From positions 2,170,001-2,234,000 of the forward strand of contig NZ_AP023420.1 of the NCBI RefSeq assembly GCF_018408705.1: DNA of 64,000 nucleotides, read 5' to 3'. The DNA comes from Pusillibacter faecalis (lineage in GTDB: Bacteria; Bacillota; Clostridia; Oscillospirales; Oscillospiraceae). Position numbers and translations under genes: made by a program. Positions 15,743-24,674 of this stretch are shown here, piece after piece; position 1 is the first letter of the stretch, and every line of letters begins with the position of its first letter. The notes beneath the pieces were generated by a model, which had not been told where the DNA came from, made no database searches, and was given only the letters and a program-made list of their open reading frames with translations.

Positions 15743-17500
15743 ATGAGCGAAAAAAGTTCTGAGTCCCTGAGAAAATCAAAACTCTCCACCATAGGTGTGG
15801 TGGCACTGATTTTCTCCTTTGTGGCCGCTGGTGCCTTCGGCATTGAGGAGGCCATCGCCGCCAGTGGACCGGGTTTGACCCTGATTATGCTGCTGGTCTT
15901 TCCCTTTGTCTGGGCTTTTCCGCTGTGTGAAATGGTGGGAGAGCTGGGGTCTATTCTTCCCTCGGAGGGCGGCATTTACTCCTGGGGGCGTGAATCCTTC
16001 GGAGAGTTCTGGGGTTGGCAGATCGGTTTGTGGTCCGCGTTGACCACCTGGATGTGCCAGGCACAGTACTGCGCTTTGGTGGTTGGCTATGCCGCTAAAT
16101 TCATTGACATGTCTCCCACAGCGGAGTACATGGCAAAAATCGTGATGGTGGTCATTTTCACTGTGGTCAACATCATTGGTCTGGACTGGCTGGAAAAGCT
16201 GGAAACAGTCTTTACCATTTTGGTGCTGATCGCCTTTGGAGCTGTGACCGTGGTGGGCTTCCTGAACTGGAATTACAATCCGTTGGAGCCGCTTTTTAAT
16301 CCTGAAGAGGGCCTGTTTCACTCGATTGGCGGCGGTATCGCCATCATTATTTGGATGTACATGGGCTATGAGTGTATGTCCAACATGGCCGGAGAAATGG
16401 ATAATCCACAGATTATTCCCAAAGCCATGCGGATTTCTCAGCCAGTGATCGCATTTACCTACATCCTGCCGACGCTGGCAGCCCTGGCAGCGATTGGAAG
16501 CTGGAGCTCTTGGTCCACTGAATCTGGTGGCGGCGCCGTGGGCTATGCAGATGTACTGATTCAGTATGTAGGTAATTGGGCGGGTCTGGCCTTTGTCATT
16601 GTCGCTGTCATTTCCAACTGCTCCATCTTCTGCTCGTATATTGCCCATGGCTCCAGAGCATTTTTCGTCATGGCTGACGACCATATGTTCCCGCTGCTTA
16701 TGAAGAAGGTGGATAAGCGCGGCATTCCAACGGTCTCTATTATTCTGCTGGCAATCTTCACGATTATCACCTGCCAGTTTGACTTCACCACGCTGGTGAT
16801 GGCCACAACGCCCATTCAGCTCTACATGTACCTGGCTATGATTCTCTGCGTGGTTCAGCTGCGTAAATATTACCCCACGGATGCCCGGAAGGAGCTGGGG
16901 CTAACGGTCATGCCAGGAGGCACGGTGGGCTTGGTGGTGCTCTCTGCCTGCGTTTTTGTAATCTGCATGTTTGCCATCTATGCCAACGGCACGGACTACT
17001 TTATTACCGGCTTCCTGGTGTTGCTGCTGGGACTTGTAGGCTATGTGGTGTGCAAATGGGTGTACAAGGGCAGAGTTTTGGATAATGCCGAGACCTATCC
17101 CCTAAATCCCAAGACCAAACTGGGCCTGGGCGACTTGATTGATATTGGTGTTTATATCATTCTATCAGGTGCCATGGCGCTGGGCGGTGCAGTGTTCCTG
17201 TATTTCTACGAGGGCAGCTATGGCGAGGAGTACTATCTAGAGGAGTATGGTTCTGGATTTTTCAGTAATTTTTATGGCATGATCAACGCGTGCAAATGGC
17301 TGGGGATCATTCTATTGGTGATTGGTATTGTGGTCTGGCTGATCGGCAGAAAGACAGAGGGTGCCCAGGTCAAGGCGCTCAAAGCAGCCAGAAAAGTGGA
17401 TCTGGATAACATGATTCGTGAAATTCACGGCGCAGTTCCCGGCGAATCTCCTACCAGTGATACGCAAGTTTCATCAACAACCGAACAAAATTCGGTTTGA
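15743..17500 (+). CDS. APC-superfamily amino acid permease
   Basis: A 585-residue permease with about 12-14 membrane segments. It shows the APC start STIGVVALIFSFVAAGAFGIEEAIAASGPG (about 12-40), equivalent to the G-S-G-I-F helix-1 loop, and FPLCEMVGELGSILPSEGGIYSW in helix 2. ATG 15743 is preceded by AAAGGAGG. It is first in an operon with a saccharopine-dehydrogenase-like and an aldehyde-dehydrogenase-like gene, so it probably imports the amino acid that these two process. The substrate cannot be read from the sequence; the leader suggests glycine or a related amino acid. It may be an antiporter. Confidence 0.9.
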   Translation: MSEKSSESLRKSKLSTIGVVALIFSFVAAGAFGIEEAIAASGPGLTLIMLLVFPFVWAFPLCEMVGELGSILPSEGGIYSWGRESFGEFWGWQIGLWSALTTWMCQAQYCALVVGYAAKFIDMSPTAEYMAKIVMVVIFTVVNIIGLDWLEKLETVFTILVLIAFGAVTVVGFLNWNYNPLEPLFNPEEGLFHSIGGGIAIIIWMYMGYECMSNMAGEMDNPQIIPKAMRISQPVIAFTYILPTLAALAAIGSWSSWSTESGGGAVGYADVLIQYVGNWAGLAFVIVAVISNCSIFCSYIAHGSRAFFVMADDHMFPLLMKKVDKRGIPTVSIILLAIFTIITCQFDFTTLVMATTPIQLYMYLAMILCVVQLRKYYPTDARKELGLTVMPGGTVGLVVLSACVFVICMFAIYANGTDYFITGFLVLLLGLVGYVVCKWVYKGRVLDNAETYPLNPKTKLGLGDLIDIGVYIILSGAMALGGAVFLYFYEGSYGEEYYLEEYGSGFFSNFYGMINACKWLGIILLVIGIVVWLIGRKTEGAQVKALKAARKVDLDNMIREIHGAVPGESPTSDTQVSSTTEQNSV

Positions 17501-17524
17501 TAAGTCAACAAGGAGGAATAAAAG

Positions 17525-18778
17525 ATGAAAAAGGTAATGGTATGCGGATGCGGCGCTCAGGGCTCCACCATCTGCAGAAGACTGGACGAAGAACCCAACA
17601 TCGAAGAGGTGGTCTGCGCGGACTATAATCTGGCGGCAGCAGAGGCTGTGTGCAAGCTGATGAAGAAGGGCACCCCCAAGCAGGTGAACGCCGCCCACGT
17701 GGACGAGATCGCCAAGGCTGCTGAGGGCTGCGAGCTGATCGTCAACGTGATGCCCCTGGAGTTCGGCGTCAACGTGATGCAGGCCGCTTTGCAGATCAAG
17801 GCCTGCTATCAGGACCTGTCCGCCTGCGAGAACGTGGTCGAGGGCTTCCCCGAGTACGACACCTGGCTGGAGGGCATTCGCTACATGTACACGGAGTACG
17901 GCCGCCGGTTCGCTGAAAATGGCACTACCGCCATCATCGGCACCGGCTCTGCTCCCGGCGTGATGTGCGTCATGGCGCGTAAGGCCGTCAACGAGTTGGA
18001 CGAGTGCGACACCATCGCCTGCATGGTGTACGAGGGCACCCGCACCAAGCGGTTCATCCCCTTCTTCTGGTCTCCCGAGGTGGCTCTGTGCGACATGGAG
18101 GAGGACGCCTACGCGTTTGAGAACTGCCAGCAGATCCGTACGAAGCCCTTCAGCCGTCCCATCAAGCGGAATTGGCCTGAGTGCGGCCGCGAGGTGACGT
18201 TGGTCGAGCACGCTCACGACGAGCCTGTGTACATCGGCTTCAACCGCGAGAAGTACTTCAAGGGCTGCAAGAACGCCTACTTCAAGTACGGCGGAACTGG
18301 CATCGAGTTCTCCGAGGGCCTGTACAAGGCCGGATTGCTGCACCACACTCCCGAGGAGTTCGAGGGCCACGAGATCGTTCCCTTTGACTGGGTGCTCAAG
18401 CACATCCCCATGCCTCCGAAGGACCCCGAGGTCATCAAGGCCATCATCGACGAGGGCATCGTTGAGGACAACGGCGCGTTCGTCTGCGAGGCTTACGGCA
18501 AGAAGGACGGCAAGGACATCATGGTGGACCTGCACGTGTCCTCTCCCGGCCTGGAGGAGGCCTATGAGCGTGCCAAAATGACCGGCGAGATGTACCTGAC
18601 CGGCCAGGGCGCTTTCCTGTACACCAAACTGCTGGTCAACGACATGGTTCCTCAGAAGGGCCTGATCTCCTCCGACATGCTGGACGACCAGCAGGTGGAG
18701 CAGTACATCGCCTGGGCCAACGATCTGGGCATCACCTACACCATCGACATCAAGGAAGGCTGCAAGTTTGACGGCTGA
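17525..18778 (+). CDS. Saccharopine dehydrogenase-like NAD(P)-dependent oxidoreductase
   Basis: A 417-residue protein with an N-terminal Rossmann fold (KKVMVCGCGAQGSTICRRL, G-x-G-x-x-G near 8-13; acidic residue D35 at the end of strand 2 favours NAD). It then follows the saccharopine dehydrogenase plan (TAIIGTGSAPGVMCVMARKAV near 140). Members act on saccharopine, lysine, carboxynorspermidine and other amino acids. The exact substrate is unknown. An AAGGAGGAAT site precedes the ATG, 24 bases after the permease. Codons end strongly in G or C (nearly all Ile is ATC), much more than in the permease gene, suggesting high expression. Confidence 0.82.
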   Translation: MKKVMVCGCGAQGSTICRRLDEEPNIEEVVCADYNLAAAEAVCKLMKKGTPKQVNAAHVDEIAKAAEGCELIVNVMPLEFGVNVMQAALQIKACYQDLSACENVVEGFPEYDTWLEGIRYMYTEYGRRFAENGTTAIIGTGSAPGVMCVMARKAVNELDECDTIACMVYEGTRTKRFIPFFWSPEVALCDMEEDAYAFENCQQIRTKPFSRPIKRNWPECGREVTLVEHAHDEPVYIGFNREKYFKGCKNAYFKYGGTGIEFSEGLYKAGLLHHTPEEFEGHEIVPFDWVLKHIPMPPKDPEVIKAIIDEGIVEDNGAFVCEAYGKKDGKDIMVDLHVSSPGLEEAYERAKMTGEMYLTGQGAFLYTKLLVNDMVPQKGLISSDMLDDQQVEQYIAWANDLGITYTIDIKEGCKFDG

Positions 18779-18816
18779 TCCCCTGCATACTATATTAAAT
18801 AAGGAGAACTGCAATC

Positions 18817-20169
18817 ATGACCATTCAGGAATATGTAGAGCGCGGCCGCGCGGCCGTGGAAGCCATCAAGGATTACGATCAGGCTCAGACCGACAAGCTG
18901 GTCTATGAGGCGGCCAAGGTCATCTATCAGCACGCTGCCGAGCTGGCCCGGGAGGCCGTGGACGAGACGGGCCTTGGCTACTACGAGGACAAGATCGGCA
19001 AGAACACCGATACGCCCGCCGCGTTCTGGGCTTACCTGCGAGACAAGAAGTCCGTGGGCATCATCAGCGAGAACAAGGAGACCGGCATCATCGAGGTGGC
19101 TCACCCCGTGGGCGTCATCGCCTGCATCACCCCCGCCACCAACCCCAACGTCACCCCCCTGGGCAACTTCATGGACGCTGTGAAGGGCAAGAACGCCATC
19201 ATCGTCTCCCCCGCTCCCCGGGCCGCCAAGTCCACCACCCACACGGTCAACCTGATCCGTGAGGCCATGGAGAAGTGCGGCGCTCCCGCCGATCTGATCC
19301 AGGTCCTGACCGAGGTGACCATTGAGAACTCCCAGGCCCTGATGGAGGCCTGCGACCTGATCATCGCCACCGGCGGCAGCGCCATGGTGAAGGCCGCCTA
19401 CTCCTCCGGCACCCCCGCCTACGGCGTGGGCCCCGGTAACCCGCCCGTGGTTCTGGACCGCGGCTACGATCTGACCGAGGCCGCCAAGATGAGCGTTGTG
19501 GCTGTTGGCAGCGACAACGGCATCCTGTGCGACGGCGACAACCTGCTGCTCTATCCCCAGGAGGCTGAGAAGGACTTCTTCGACGCTCTGAAGGCTGAGG
19601 GCGTGGTGCTCTTTGAGAACAAGGCCGACGTGGAGGAGTTCGGCAAGGTGCTGTTCCACGACGGCCACACCAACCCCGAGCTGGTGGGCAAGGACGCTCC
19701 CGTGATCGCCAAGGCTGCCGGCTTCGACATCCCCGCTGACACCAAGGTGGTGGGATTGAAGATCGACGCTGTGGGCAAGGCCAACGTGCTGAACAAGGAG
19801 ATCATGGGGCCCATCGTGGTGCTCAAGAGCTACGAGACCTTCGAGGAGGCCGTGGCCATGGCCATCCAGAACATGGAAGAGGCCGGCGGCATCGGCCACA
19901 CGGCCGGTATCTTCTCCAACGACCGCGCTCACGTGGAGTACTATGCCGAGCGCATCCCCGTGGCCCGTGTGCTGGTGAACCAGCCCACGCCCGACGCCTG
20001 GGGTCCCTCCACCAACGGATTGAGCCCTGCCGTGTCTGAGAGCTGCGGCACCTGGGGCAACAACATCCTCTGTGAGAACGTGGACTATCGCCACCTCATC
20101 AACATCTCCAAGATCGCCCTCCCGCTGGATGTGGATGTTCCCAGCGCCGAGGAGCTCTTCAAAGACTAA
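18817..20169 (+). CDS. Aldehyde dehydrogenase family protein, CoA-acylating type by similarity
   Basis: A 450-residue ALDH without an alcohol dehydrogenase domain. It has the AdhE/EutE-like cofactor region GVIACITPATNPNVTPLGN, IATGGSAMVKAAYSSGTPAYGVGPGN and the catalytic cysteine in NGILCDGDN (near residue 237). This subgroup usually oxidises an aldehyde to acyl-CoA with NAD. Together with the upstream dehydrogenase it could turn an amino acid into a semialdehyde and then an acyl-CoA. The AAGGAGAA site precedes the ATG. Codon use is the same G/C-ending, highly expressed style as the gene before it. Confidence 0.85.
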   Translation: MTIQEYVERGRAAVEAIKDYDQAQTDKLVYEAAKVIYQHAAELAREAVDETGLGYYEDKIGKNTDTPAAFWAYLRDKKSVGIISENKETGIIEVAHPVGVIACITPATNPNVTPLGNFMDAVKGKNAIIVSPAPRAAKSTTHTVNLIREAMEKCGAPADLIQVLTEVTIENSQALMEACDLIIATGGSAMVKAAYSSGTPAYGVGPGNPPVVLDRGYDLTEAAKMSVVAVGSDNGILCDGDNLLLYPQEAEKDFFDALKAEGVVLFENKADVEEFGKVLFHDGHTNPELVGKDAPVIAKAAGFDIPADTKVVGLKIDAVGKANVLNKEIMGPIVVLKSYETFEEAVAMAIQNMEEAGGIGHTAGIFSNDRAHVEYYAERIPVARVLVNQPTPDAWGPSTNGLSPAVSESCGTWGNNILCENVDYRHLINISKIALPLDVDVPSAEELFKD

Positions 20170-20192
20170 GCCAATTGCTATCTGCAAAAACC

Positions 20193-20230
20193 AAAAGCGG
20201 CGGGAGTGTTTTCACTCCCGCCGCTTTTTA
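20193..20230. terminator. Bidirectional terminator between the aldehyde dehydrogenase and ABC exporter genes
   Basis: AAAAGCGGCGGGAGTG and CACTCCCGCCGCTTTTT form a perfect stem with a TTTT loop and A/T runs on both sides. It serves both convergent operons. Confidence 0.92.
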
Positions 20231-20231
20231 G

Positions 20232-21983
20232 TTATGAATGGTTCTTCGAGCCAAATTGTGATTCCTGTTGTCTCAGCATCATCTGACGATAGAGGCCCTC
20301 TTGAGCCATCAGCTCTTGAGGCGTCCCCTGCTGGGCAACGCATCCATCAGTCAGAACCACCACATGGTCGGCTCCGGCCACAGTCCGCATCCGGTGGGCG
20401 ATAATCAGGACCGTCTTATTCTTCACTAGTTGCGAGATGGCATCCTGAATCGCAGTCTCATTTTCGACATCTAGGGAGGCTGTTGCCTCATCCAGCAGAA
20501 TCACTGGGGCGTCTTTCAACAGGGCCCGGGCAATGGAAATCCGCTGGCGCTCGCCGCCGGAGAGGGTGGAACCGTTTTCTCCCACCATGGTCTGGTATCC
20601 CTGAGGCAATTCCCGGATGAACTCATCGCAGCGGGCGGCCCGGGCGGCTGCGTAGACCTCCTCATTGGTGGCGTCACGTCGGCCAAGGCGGATGTTCTCC
20701 AGAATCGTATCCCGGAACAGCACCACATCCTGGAATACGAAGGCGTAATGCCGCAGAAGCGTCTCCGGGTCTACGGTGGAGATGTCGATGCCGCCCAGGG
20801 TGATGGTTCCGCCCTGAATATCCCAGAAGCGGGCAGCCAGCTTGCAGGCTGTGGATTTACCGCCGCCGGAGGGGCCCACCAGAGCCGTCACCTGGCCTTG
20901 CCTTGCGGTGAAGGACACATCCTTCAAAACGCTCTCATGCGCCCGATAGGAGAATTTCACATGGTCGAAGACAATATCATAGTTCTCCGGCTCACAGACC
21001 TCTGCGCCGGTCTGCACAGGCTGCTCCTGGATGGCGCGCATCCGTTCAATCTTCAGCTTGGCACTGAAGGTGGCGGCGATGTTCTGGAGCACTAGGCCAA
21101 TAGGGTCATACAGCCGGGCGGCGGCAAACAGGAACCCCAGAAAGTACAGGAAGGAAAGCTGCCCCTCTGCCAGAAGTCCCGCGCCTACCAAAACCGTGGT
21201 GGCAAGGCCGATTCGGAGAAAGGCTTGGGCAGAGCAGACGAATACGCCGGTGGCAAGCTCGGAGTGGATGGAGCTCCGCTCCGAGCGCTCAAGGAGTGCG
21301 TCCAGCTTCTTCATACAGGTCTCCTGCCGGTTACAGGACTTGATATCGCGGATGGTCTCGAGATCCTCTTGAATGGCGTCGGTCACGGCGCGCTTGGCCA
21401 GGATGTTCTGGGTACCGAAAACATCCTGGAGCTTTTTGGAGCCAGTGGTCAGCAGCACCGCCGCCGGCAACACCCACAGCACCGCAAGGGCCATTCGCCA
21501 GTTGATGGAGAGCATGCAGATTCCGATGAAAATCGTGGAGAAGATGGAGGCGAAGAGCTGGGGGATGTAGTGGGAGAACATCTGGTCCAGCGCGGAGCAG
21601 TCCGCGATCATGGTGGCAGTGAGGTCGCTGAGATCCCGCGTGCCGAAGAAGCTGAGGGGCAGCTTGCGTAACGTCTCCGCCAGGCTGATTCTGCGGGCGG
21701 CGCTCTCCTGGTAGGTCGCAAGATACAAAGAGGCATATTGGAAATAGTGCAGAAGGAAGAGCAGGAGCAAAACGGCCGCCGCCGCGCCGGTATAGACGAG
21801 AACCTTGGCGGACGGATCGCCGCCGGTCTCCAGAGTATCCAACAGATACTGGAGTGTGGCCATTACCACGCCCACGGGCAGCATCAAGCTGATGTTGCAG
21901 AAAAAGCTCCACATCACGGCCTTGACAAAGTCCCTGGCACCCTTTTCACTTAAGGCGAATACGTGCTGTAGTTTACGGATCAT
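20232..21983 (-). CDS. ABC exporter, fused permease and ATPase, second subunit
   Basis: A 583-residue half-transporter with an N-terminal six-helix ABC membrane domain (about 20-310) and an ATPase domain. The ATPase has Walker A GPSGGGKST, signature LSGGERQRISIARA, Walker B PVILLDEATASLD and the H-loop IIAHRM. The start MIRKLQHVFAL overlaps the stop of the upstream partner (ATGA), so the two form a heterodimer. The pair is like the IrtAB/YbtPQ-type or multidrug exporters of the B family. The TetR gene next to it suggests induction by a transported or toxic compound. Confidence 0.92.
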   Translation of the reverse strand: MIRKLQHVFALSEKGARDFVKAVMWSFFCNISLMLPVGVVMATLQYLLDTLETGGDPSAKVLVYTGAAAAVLLLLFLLHYFQYASLYLATYQESAARRISLAETLRKLPLSFFGTRDLSDLTATMIADCSALDQMFSHYIPQLFASIFSTIFIGICMLSINWRMALAVLWVLPAAVLLTTGSKKLQDVFGTQNILAKRAVTDAIQEDLETIRDIKSCNRQETCMKKLDALLERSERSSIHSELATGVFVCSAQAFLRIGLATTVLVGAGLLAEGQLSFLYFLGFLFAAARLYDPIGLVLQNIAATFSAKLKIERMRAIQEQPVQTGAEVCEPENYDIVFDHVKFSYRAHESVLKDVSFTARQGQVTALVGPSGGGKSTACKLAARFWDIQGGTITLGGIDISTVDPETLLRHYAFVFQDVVLFRDTILENIRLGRRDATNEEVYAAARAARCDEFIRELPQGYQTMVGENGSTLSGGERQRISIARALLKDAPVILLDEATASLDVENETAIQDAISQLVKNKTVLIIAHRMRTVAGADHVVVLTDGCVAQQGTPQELMAQEGLYRQMMLRQQESQFGSKNHS

Positions 21984-23755
21984 ATCACTGCCTCCTTTCC
22001 AACCTTCCAGGCGGCTGCCTGCCGGTAATCCTGCCACATCTTGGCGTACAACCCATCCTGCGCCTCCAGCTGGTCGTGGGTGCCCTGCTCCCGGATGGAG
22101 CCCTTTTCCACAACCAGGATGTTGTCTGCGTCCCGAACTGTGGAGAGCCGGTGGGCGATCATGAGAACCGTCTTTCCCCGGGTCAGTTCCCAAAAGGCCT
22201 TCTGGATAAGGGCTTCATTCTCTGGGTCTGCAAAGGCCGTTGCCTCGTCTAAGACCACAATGGGGGCGTCCTTCAAAATGGCCCGGGCCAGGGCGATGCG
22301 CTGGGCCTCTCCGCCGGAGAGATAGACGCCCTGGGCACCCACCACGGTATCAATCCCCTGGGGGAGCTTTTCGAGGATGTCGCCGCACTGGGCGGCCCTG
22401 GCAGCGGCCAGGATTTCCTCCAGTGTGGCGGAGGGCCGGGCCATGCGGATGTTTTCCAGAATACTGACCTTGAAAAGACGGGTGTCCTGAAAGACAAAGG
22501 CCACCTGCCGCATCAGCTCCCGGCTGTCCATATTCCGCACGTCCACGCCGCCGATCTTCACGCTGCCGCTCTCTACATCCCAGAACCTGGGGATCAGGGC
22601 GGCAGCTGTGGACTTACCGCCGCCAGAGGGGCCCACCAGTCCCACCACGGAGCCCTCTGGCACAGTGAAGCTGACATGGTCCAGAGCGGGGCGCTCTGCG
22701 CCGGGGTAACGGAAGGTCACTTGGTCAAAGACCACCGTGTGGTCCCGGGGTTTCTGACTGCGGACGGCCTCGGGCAGGGGCTGCTGGCTCAGAATTTCAT
22801 CCAGCTTCATCATGGACTCGTTGGCCTCCATCACGGACTCGGAGGCGTACATGATCCGGTTGATCATGCCGCCGCAGGCGGGGGCGAACAGGGCGTAGAA
22901 GATGAAATCCGCCAGCACGGCCCAGCCGTCACCGCCGGCAAGCAGCAGCGCCGCAGGGATCAGCAGCGCGAAGCCGCCATTTATGCAGGTGAGAAACGCG
23001 GTCTGCCCGTTCCGGCAGCTCATGGCGTACTGACTGGCCAGATCGCTGTAGGACTGGATGGCCTGGTAAAAGGCCTTGAAGGAGTAGACCGTCTGCTGAA
23101 AGACCTTCACCACCGGGATGCCCCGGACATACTCCACCGCCTCGCCGCTCATCTTCTCGATCTCCCGCTGGTAGCGGTGAAAAAATCCGGCGTTTTTACC
23201 GCCCATCATGCTCATCATACAAAGTATGGCCAGCACCATCGTCAAAAGGCACAGGGCGCCCATCCGCCAGTCAAACACGAATAGCAGTACCAGGGCGGCC
23301 GCCGGCGTGACCACCGCCGCCGTCAGGTCTGGCAACTTGTGGGCCAGCAGGTCCTCTGTCAGAGCGGCGTTATCGTCAATGATTTTTCGCAGTTGGCCGG
23401 ACTGTTTACCAGTGAAAAAGCCCAGGGGCAGCTTCATCAGGTGGGCGACGCCGGCATAGCGGATGTTTCTGGCGGTGCGGAAAGCCGCGATGTGGGTACA
23501 CATCAGGGCGGCAAAATAGAGGGCGATGTTGCCCACGGCGAATAGAACCGCCATCCATCCCCAGTAGGCGAGCTCCGGCGCGGCGGTGACGTCTGGATAG
23601 ACTGCCAGGGCGTTCCGGGCCACCATCCAGACGCATACGTAGGGCATCAGCCCCATGATTGCTGCCACGCCGGAGAGTGCGCATCCCAGCACGGTCAGCC
23701 GTTTGTACCCGCCGGCATACGCTAGGAGGCGAGTCAGATTGGATTGCTTCTTCAA
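21980..23755 (-). CDS. ABC exporter, fused permease and ATPase, first subunit
   Basis: A 591-residue half-transporter with a six-helix membrane domain (about 15-310). Its ATPase domain has Walker A GPSGGGKST, signature LSGGEAQRIALARA, Walker B PIVVLDEATAF and IAHRLSTV. The residue after the Walker B glutamate region is FADPE rather than the canonical SLDPE, a mild deviation that fits an asymmetric heterodimer. The ATG follows GGAGGAAT, downstream of a perfect 28-base palindrome that is probably the TetR operator. It is cotranscribed with the following partner subunit. Confidence 0.92.
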   Translation of the reverse strand: MKKQSNLTRLLAYAGGYKRLTVLGCALSGVAAIMGLMPYVCVWMVARNALAVYPDVTAAPELAYWGWMAVLFAVGNIALYFAALMCTHIAAFRTARNIRYAGVAHLMKLPLGFFTGKQSGQLRKIIDDNAALTEDLLAHKLPDLTAAVVTPAAALVLLFVFDWRMGALCLLTMVLAILCMMSMMGGKNAGFFHRYQREIEKMSGEAVEYVRGIPVVKVFQQTVYSFKAFYQAIQSYSDLASQYAMSCRNGQTAFLTCINGGFALLIPAALLLAGGDGWAVLADFIFYALFAPACGGMINRIMYASESVMEANESMMKLDEILSQQPLPEAVRSQKPRDHTVVFDQVTFRYPGAERPALDHVSFTVPEGSVVGLVGPSGGGKSTAAALIPRFWDVESGSVKIGGVDVRNMDSRELMRQVAFVFQDTRLFKVSILENIRMARPSATLEEILAAARAAQCGDILEKLPQGIDTVVGAQGVYLSGGEAQRIALARAILKDAPIVVLDEATAFADPENEALIQKAFWELTRGKTVLMIAHRLSTVRDADNILVVEKGSIREQGTHDQLEAQDGLYAKMWQDYRQAAAWKVGKEAVI

Positions 23756-23782
23756 GAGAATTCCTCCTTCAAGTGATAGATT

Positions 23783-23810
23783 TTAATAGTTAGTTTAAAC
23801 TAACTATTAA
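23783..23810. promoter_or_regulatory. 28-base perfect palindrome, probable TetR operator of the ABC exporter
   Basis: The sequence reads TTAATAGTTAGTTT on one strand and is completed by its exact reverse complement. It lies 27 bases upstream of the first ABC gene and just after the end of the tetR gene. The palindrome is direct observation; binding by the neighbouring TetR is inference. Confidence 0.75.
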
Positions 23811-23827
23811 CCAAAAAAGATGGGGAC

Positions 23828-24445
23828 TTAATCCCCCATCAATTTTTGCCAGCCCGCCAGATAGAACTCCTCCAACTGAGAGACATATTGTTTGGCATGC
23901 GCATGGGGCATGTCATGGATGACGATTTCAAAAATGCCGTTGAACATACCGCTGGCGATGATGTGGCACAGCTGCCGATCCAAAACGGGGATTGGATGCC
24001 CCAGCCTCCGCAGTACTTCCAGAAAACGGAAGGTAGATTCTACCTCAACTTCCACCATGTTGTGGACGAAGGTCTCATAGGAGGTGCCCTCCGCGCAGCA
24101 GATCAACAGCTTACAGGCGTCCATATGCTGATAGATGTAGTCCACCATCCACTCGGTGCACTTCGTGGATTCCACACCAACATGCTGAGGCTGTTCCGCC
24201 TCCGGCAGCTCCGCGAAGTCCTGTTGGGCCTGCATGAAGCGCCCCATGATGGCGGCGGCATGGGGTTCCACAATGGAGGCGAAGAGCGCCTCCTTGCTGG
24301 AAAAGTAACCATAAAAGGCACCGGTGGTCACTCCGGCGTTTTTGACGATCTGCCGCAGGGAGGAGCCGAGAAAACCCTTGTCCAGAAATTCCTGGACAGC
24401 AGCCTGCTGAATCTGTTCCAATGTGGTACATGCTTCCTGCTCCAT
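23828..24445 (-). CDS. TetR/AcrR family transcriptional regulator
   Basis: A 205-residue regulator with the N-terminal TetR helix-turn-helix (TLEQIQQAAVQEFLDKGFLGSSLRQIVKNAGVTTGAFYGYFSSKEALF, about 7-55) and a variable ligand-binding C-terminus. Two adjacent ATG codons lie after CAGGAG. The second (24445) has the better 6-base spacing, so the protein begins MEQEACTTLEQ. It is in the same direction as the ABC genes and likely represses both itself and them through palindromes at 24461-24484 and 23783-23810. Confidence 0.9.
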   Translation of the reverse strand: MEQEACTTLEQIQQAAVQEFLDKGFLGSSLRQIVKNAGVTTGAFYGYFSSKEALFASIVEPHAAAIMGRFMQAQQDFAELPEAEQPQHVGVESTKCTEWMVDYIYQHMDACKLLICCAEGTSYETFVHNMVEVEVESTFRFLEVLRRLGHPIPVLDRQLCHIIASGMFNGIFEIVIHDMPHAHAKQYVSQLEEFYLAGWQKLMGD

Positions 24446-24460
24446 CATACACTCCTGAAA

Positions 24461-24484
24461 TAACAACGTTATATAACGATGTTA
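24461..24484. promoter_or_regulatory. Near-palindrome upstream of tetR, probable autoregulatory operator
   Basis: TAACAACGTTATATAACGATGTTA is a 24-base inverted repeat with one symmetric mismatch pair, 16 bases upstream of the tetR start. It differs in sequence from the palindrome in front of the ABC genes, although both share TTA/TAAC-rich arms. Confidence 0.6.
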
Positions 24485-24674
24485 TATTACAAAATGGGAA
24501 GGACTTTGTCAAGAGAAAAACAGAAATTTGGTAGGGGATCTTGGCAGCTCCGCATAGACTTTTTAAAACCGGAAAACAGCATTTACTGGAATCTAACGAA
24601 AGGCTGCTTTTAGATTTTACAAAAGCGCCACATAATAAAAAGAAGATTGGCTGTTGTTAGAGGAGGTTGCCTTC

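Noticed and set aside
17474..20187. Long open frames on the minus strand opposite the saccharopine-dehydrogenase-like and ALDH genes
   Set aside because: They result from the strong G/C-ending codon bias of the plus-strand genes. The translations are low-complexity (Val/Leu/His/Gly-rich), match no family and lack ribosome sites.
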